A stretch of 8,570 bases of DNA, taken from Gracilibacteraceae bacterium. GTDB lineage: Bacteria > Bacillota > Desulfitobacteriia > Desulfitobacteriales > Syntrophobotulaceae. The notes beneath the pieces were generated by a model. That model did no database searches. It was not told the DNA's origin and saw only the letters and a program-made list of their open reading frames with translations. The stretch covers positions 1 to 8,570 of the forward strand of contig JAISQG010000102.1 in NCBI GenBank assembly GCA_031274335.1, in the 5' to 3' direction. Shown in pieces: positions 6,244 to 8,570 of this stretch (within the stretch, counting starts at the first letter, position 1; every line of letters begins with the position of its first letter). A program made the position numbers and the translations under genes.

Positions 6244-6928
6244 CGGCATCAGGAAAAAATACGGTGCCAAGCTTGCGTTGGAAAATTTTAGCATAGACGC
6301 CTGCGGCGGGCAGATAATAGGCTTGCTGGGCCCGAACGGCAGCGGCAAAACCACTTTTCTGAAATTAACGGCCGGTCTGGTCAAGCCGACCGCCGGCAGC
6401 ATTGTTCTGCTGGGACTGTCTCCGGGCCCGCGCGCCAGGGCCAGAGTCTCTTTTATGTCCACGGAGGAATACCTGTACGCCGCCATGCGTATACAGGACG
6501 TGATAAAATTTTACTCCGATATGTTTGCCGATTTCGATCAGAAAAAATGCCTGGATTATCTGCAATTTTTTTACCTGACCCCGGACATGAAGGTGCGCAA
6601 TCTTTCGACCGGCATGCGCGCCGGGCTGAAGATGGTGCTGGCTTTCAGCCGCCGGGCCGCGGTGATTCTCCTGGATGAGCCGCTGAACGGCATCGACGTG
6701 GTCGCCCGCGATCTGGTGATTGACCTGATCAAAAAGGAGAAGCGTGACGACTGCGTTGTTTTTGTCACAAGCCATCTGGTGGATGAGCTGGAAGAAATAA
6801 TCGATTACGCCGTTTTTCTCGCCCGCGGGGTCACAGTCCTTTCCGGTCGGGCGCGGGAATTGCTGGCGGAGCGCGGGTGTTCGCTCAATGATCTGTACAG
6901 GGAGGTCTACCGTGGCAAAATTGATTAA
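6218..6928 (+). CDS. ABC transporter ATP-binding protein, YtrB-like
   Basis: This 236-residue cytoplasmic ATPase would power the permease encoded next. It shows Walker A GPNGSGKTT (38-46), signature LSTGM (129-133), Walker B VILLDEP with Asp153 and Glu154, and the switch His186 in TSH. The usual Q-loop glutamine is not evident; the region reads SFMSTEEYLY (78-87), resembling the YtrB-type ATPases of ABC-2 exporters, where the Q-loop reads differently. The GTG start at 6218 is inferred from AAAGGAG (6204-6210) at good spacing and from homology, since upstream codons in this frame are only the shadow of lgt. It overlaps lgt by 26 bases and the permease gene by 17. Such transporters usually neighbour a GntR-type regulator gene; none is present here. 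Substrate unknown. Confidence 0.92.
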   Translation: MSGLILRADGIRKKYGAKLALENFSIDACGGQIIGLLGPNGSGKTTFLKLTAGLVKPTAGSIVLLGLSPGPRARARVSFMSTEEYLYAAMRIQDVIKFYSDMFADFDQKKCLDYLQFFYLTPDMKVRNLSTGMRAGLKMVLAFSRRAAVILLDEPLNGIDVVARDLVIDLIKKEKRDDCVVFVTSHLVDELEEIIDYAVFLARGVTVLSGRARELLAERGCSLNDLYREVYRGKID

Positions 6929-7721
6929 GTATGAGTTCGTCATGCGCGGCAAGCGGATGCTGATTTTTCTGGCCGCGGCGCTTGTCCTGAATTTTGCGCT
7001 GATCATGTATTTGCGTTTTCAAACCAACGCCGTAGACACGCAGGAGGCCCTGCTCATGGGCCTGTTCCTCTTTGCCCTGTTCCAGATCTTCTTTGCCATG
7101 CTCTTTATCGACATGCTGGCGGCTTACAGCCGGGATCTGAACCACAAGGAAGGCTACATGGTTTTTCTCACGCCGCACAGCGGCTGGCAGATCATCGGCG
7201 CCAAACTGCTGACCGGGTTCATCGAGGGCATTGGTTTTCTGATTTTTATCATTATTTTGATTTTTGTGGATATGTTTGTGATATACGAAAACGCGGTAAA
7301 TGGCTTTCTGCTGGACATCATGCACCGCTACCTCGGCTTCACGCCGCAGCAGCAAGACGCCATGACCATGACTTTTATCGCGTTTACGATTACCGCGATC
7401 GTGACGGTGCTTAATTCGGTGCTGACGGCATACGCGGCGATGACGATAAGGCGCGGGTTTTTCGCCGGGATTAAAGTCGCCTGGCTCATAACCGGCGTGG
7501 TTTACGTCGTGTTAAGCTTTGTTTGCTTTCAGCTGGGTGAGGCGATTGTGGCGATTTTTCCGCTGCCCGGCATAATGGACATAGTGAACGCCGAGGGCCG
7601 GCTGGATGTTTTCTTTGTCCTGGATCGCTATCTGCTGGCCCGTTCAGGAATCATCGTCCTGATTACCGCCCTGATTTTTGCCGGGACGGGTTATATTTTG
7701 GAAAAAAAGGTTGATTTATGA
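6912..7721 (+). CDS. ABC-2-type transporter permease
   Basis: This 269-residue integral membrane protein has six predicted helices, near residues 16-35, 47-71, 99-125, 150-177, 185-207 and 245-263. Between helices 2 and 3 is the cytoplasmic motif MVFLTPHSGWQIIGAKLL (83-100), typical of ABC-2 permeases that pair with single ATPases in Bacillota exporters. The GTG at 6912 is chosen because GGAGG (6901-6905) lies six bases upstream; an in-frame ATG at 6888 has no Shine-Dalgarno and would add eight residues deep within the ATPase gene. The overlap with the ATPase gene implies coupled translation and a two-subunit exporter, probably two copies of each. The substrate cannot be told from sequence. 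The gene converges on the DUF4253 gene with 12 bases between stops. Confidence 0.88.
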   Translation: MAKLIKYEFVMRGKRMLIFLAAALVLNFALIMYLRFQTNAVDTQEALLMGLFLFALFQIFFAMLFIDMLAAYSRDLNHKEGYMVFLTPHSGWQIIGAKLLTGFIEGIGFLIFIIILIFVDMFVIYENAVNGFLLDIMHRYLGFTPQQQDAMTMTFIAFTITAIVTVLNSVLTAYAAMTIRRGFFAGIKVAWLITGVVYVVLSFVCFQLGEAIVAIFPLPGIMDIVNAEGRLDVFFVLDRYLLARSGIIVLITALIFAGTGYILEKKVDL

Positions 7722-7744
7722 CCGGCGCTGTCCTCAATCCCACC
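7702..7744 (-). terminator. Weak terminator-like hairpin at the end of the DUF4253 gene
   Basis: Read on the minus strand, GGTGGGATT (7744-7736) can pair imperfectly with AATCAACC (7716-7709), with one bulge and one mismatch. Seven T residues follow (7708-7702), antisense to the lysine codons ending the permease gene. The loop is long (about 19 bases), so stability is doubtful. It is listed because it is the only T-tract candidate near this convergent junction. Confidence 0.3.
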
Positions 7745-8570
7745 AAAAATACCAGACCGTCGAATCCGTCAGCGACTTCGCCAGCATGCCAAGCGTGTAG
7801 CCGTTCCTGTATTGTTCCAGGCGGTCGGCGCAGAAGGCGAAATGCTCTGCCGCGAGAACCAGCGCCTCGGCTTCGTCCGCGAGCGGTTCAGGCACGATGA
7901 ATTCCCATTCATCGTAGGTGACGACCGCGGGTATGGCGCCGTACTTTTCATACCACCGCTTCATGACGGCGACCTGCGTCTCCGGGTCGGGGCAGTCATT
8001 GAAACCGCCCATCGGCACGTAGGCCGCAAGCTCGTAAGGCTTTGCCGTCGGGATCTCGGCTAGGATCACCTCTTTGGTGAGCTGTGCCTCGTAATCCCAA
8101 AAAGCGGATACGCGGCGGCGCGTGTCTTTGCCTTTCAGCGTCCTGTTCAGAAGGGTTTTAATTTCCTCGGCGTATTCGCCGTTGCCTTCATCGTCCGCAT
8201 ATTCCTTGAAACGACTGTCCAAAAAAGCCTTGGCGTCGATCTCCTCGGCCTTCCGCAAAACCTCTTTGCGCCAGGCGCGCCCCTTCTCCCGGTCAGGCAG
8301 ATCGTCGTTCTCATCGGCGGCCATCGCGACCGCTTCCGTCAGGATGTCGCTCACGACGATGAGCAGCGGCGTGAAGCTCTCCGCCTTTCCCCGCATCGCC
8401 GCTTGTTCGTAGGCAAAGACCATGTCGTCGTCGTCGAGCAGTCCGGTGAACACCCGGCAGGGACAGTCCAGGTACTCCATCAGCGCCGCGCAATCCTTTG
8501 AGGGCGTTATCTCTTCGGCGTTGCGGAAGGCTTCGAGGTCGGCGAGTGTCTTTTGCAGCGTTTCGCTCTC
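7734..8570 (-). CDS. DUF4253 domain protein, N-terminus outside window
   Basis: At least 278 residues are visible, and the frame stays open through the right edge (8570), so the true start is probably beyond it. An ATG at 8480 is in frame but has no Shine-Dalgarno at proper spacing. The C-terminal core matches DUF4253: GGFNDCPDPE (188-197), RWYEKYGAIPAVVTYDEWEF (205-224), EHFAFCADRL (242-251) and the closing WYFWWD (273-278). The N-terminal visible part has an acidic DDDD followed by a helical stretch and FTPLLIVVSD (66-75), also like the family. A charged helical linker separates them. The protein has no membrane segments or signal peptide, so it is likely cytosolic. Function of the family is unknown. 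It converges on the permease gene with 12 bases between stops; no functional link is implied. Confidence 0.85.
   Translation of the reverse strand, partial: ESETLQKTLADLEAFRNAEEITPSKDCAALMEYLDCPCRVFTGLLDDDDMVFAYEQAAMRGKAESFTPLLIVVSDILTEAVAMAADENDDLPDREKGRAWRKEVLRKAEEIDAKAFLDSRFKEYADDEGNGEYAEEIKTLLNRTLKGKDTRRRVSAFWDYEAQLTKEVILAEIPTAKPYELAAYVPMGGFNDCPDPETQVAVMKRWYEKYGAIPAVVTYDEWEFIVPEPLADEAEALVLAAEHFAFCADRLEQYRNGYTLGMLAKSLTDSTVWYFWWD

Noticed and set aside
7718..7900. Small ORF overlapping the permease stop by ATGA, in the style of a coupled fourth gene
   Set aside because: It is antisense to the conserved C-terminal core of DUF4253, has no good Shine-Dalgarno and gives a Pro/Arg/Ser-rich product without motifs.

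Overview
The window looks like ordinary chromosome from a GC-rich member of the Bacillota (Firmicutes). The ribosomal proteins, Lgt and the hybrid kinase all resemble Clostridia or Negativicutes types. The Negativicutes leaning is impression only, since no 16S rRNA or other decisive marker is present. There are no tRNA or rRNA genes, insertion sequences, CRISPR arrays, phage genes or attachment sites.

Layout, left to right. (1) Positions 1-940 hold a complete ribosomal protein unit: a near-consensus promoter, a structured 5' leader of the kind that precedes rplU, rplU (L21), rpmA (L27), a pair of hairpins and a strong intrinsic terminator. The prp/ysxB gene common between rplU and rpmA in many Bacillota is missing, and L27 correspondingly lacks a cleavable N-terminal extension. 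obgE does not follow. (2) Positions 980-4577 hold a second unit with its own extended -10 promoter. It contains a large membrane-bound hybrid histidine kinase (PAS, HisKA, HATPase, receiver, HPt and a C-terminal helical extension), starting at TTG behind a strong Shine-Dalgarno. A predicted lipoprotein of unknown function follows 16 bases later. (3) On the minus strand, 5237-4584 encodes a TrhA/hemolysin III (PAQR family) membrane protein, converging on the lipoprotein gene with only 6 bases between the stops. (4) Divergent from it, 5341-7721 is an overlapping three-gene unit: lgt (prolipoprotein diacylglyceryl transferase), a YtrB-like ABC ATPase and a six-helix ABC-2-type permease. The trhA-lgt spacer carries a clear inverted repeat. 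(5) From 7734 to the right edge, on the minus strand, lies a DUF4253 protein whose N-terminus is outside the window.

Functionally, the window joins translation genes to envelope biology: a membrane sensor kinase with a lipoprotein neighbour, the enzyme that lipidates lipoproteins, a small exporter and a PAQR membrane protein. The kinase-lipoprotein pairing is the best candidate for something uncharacterised. I do not see a convincing new multi-gene system. The more notable small-scale signals are the rplU leader, terminator-like hairpins placed inside convergent coding sequences, the inverted repeat between trhA and lgt, and a YtrB-like exporter with no GntR regulator gene beside it.
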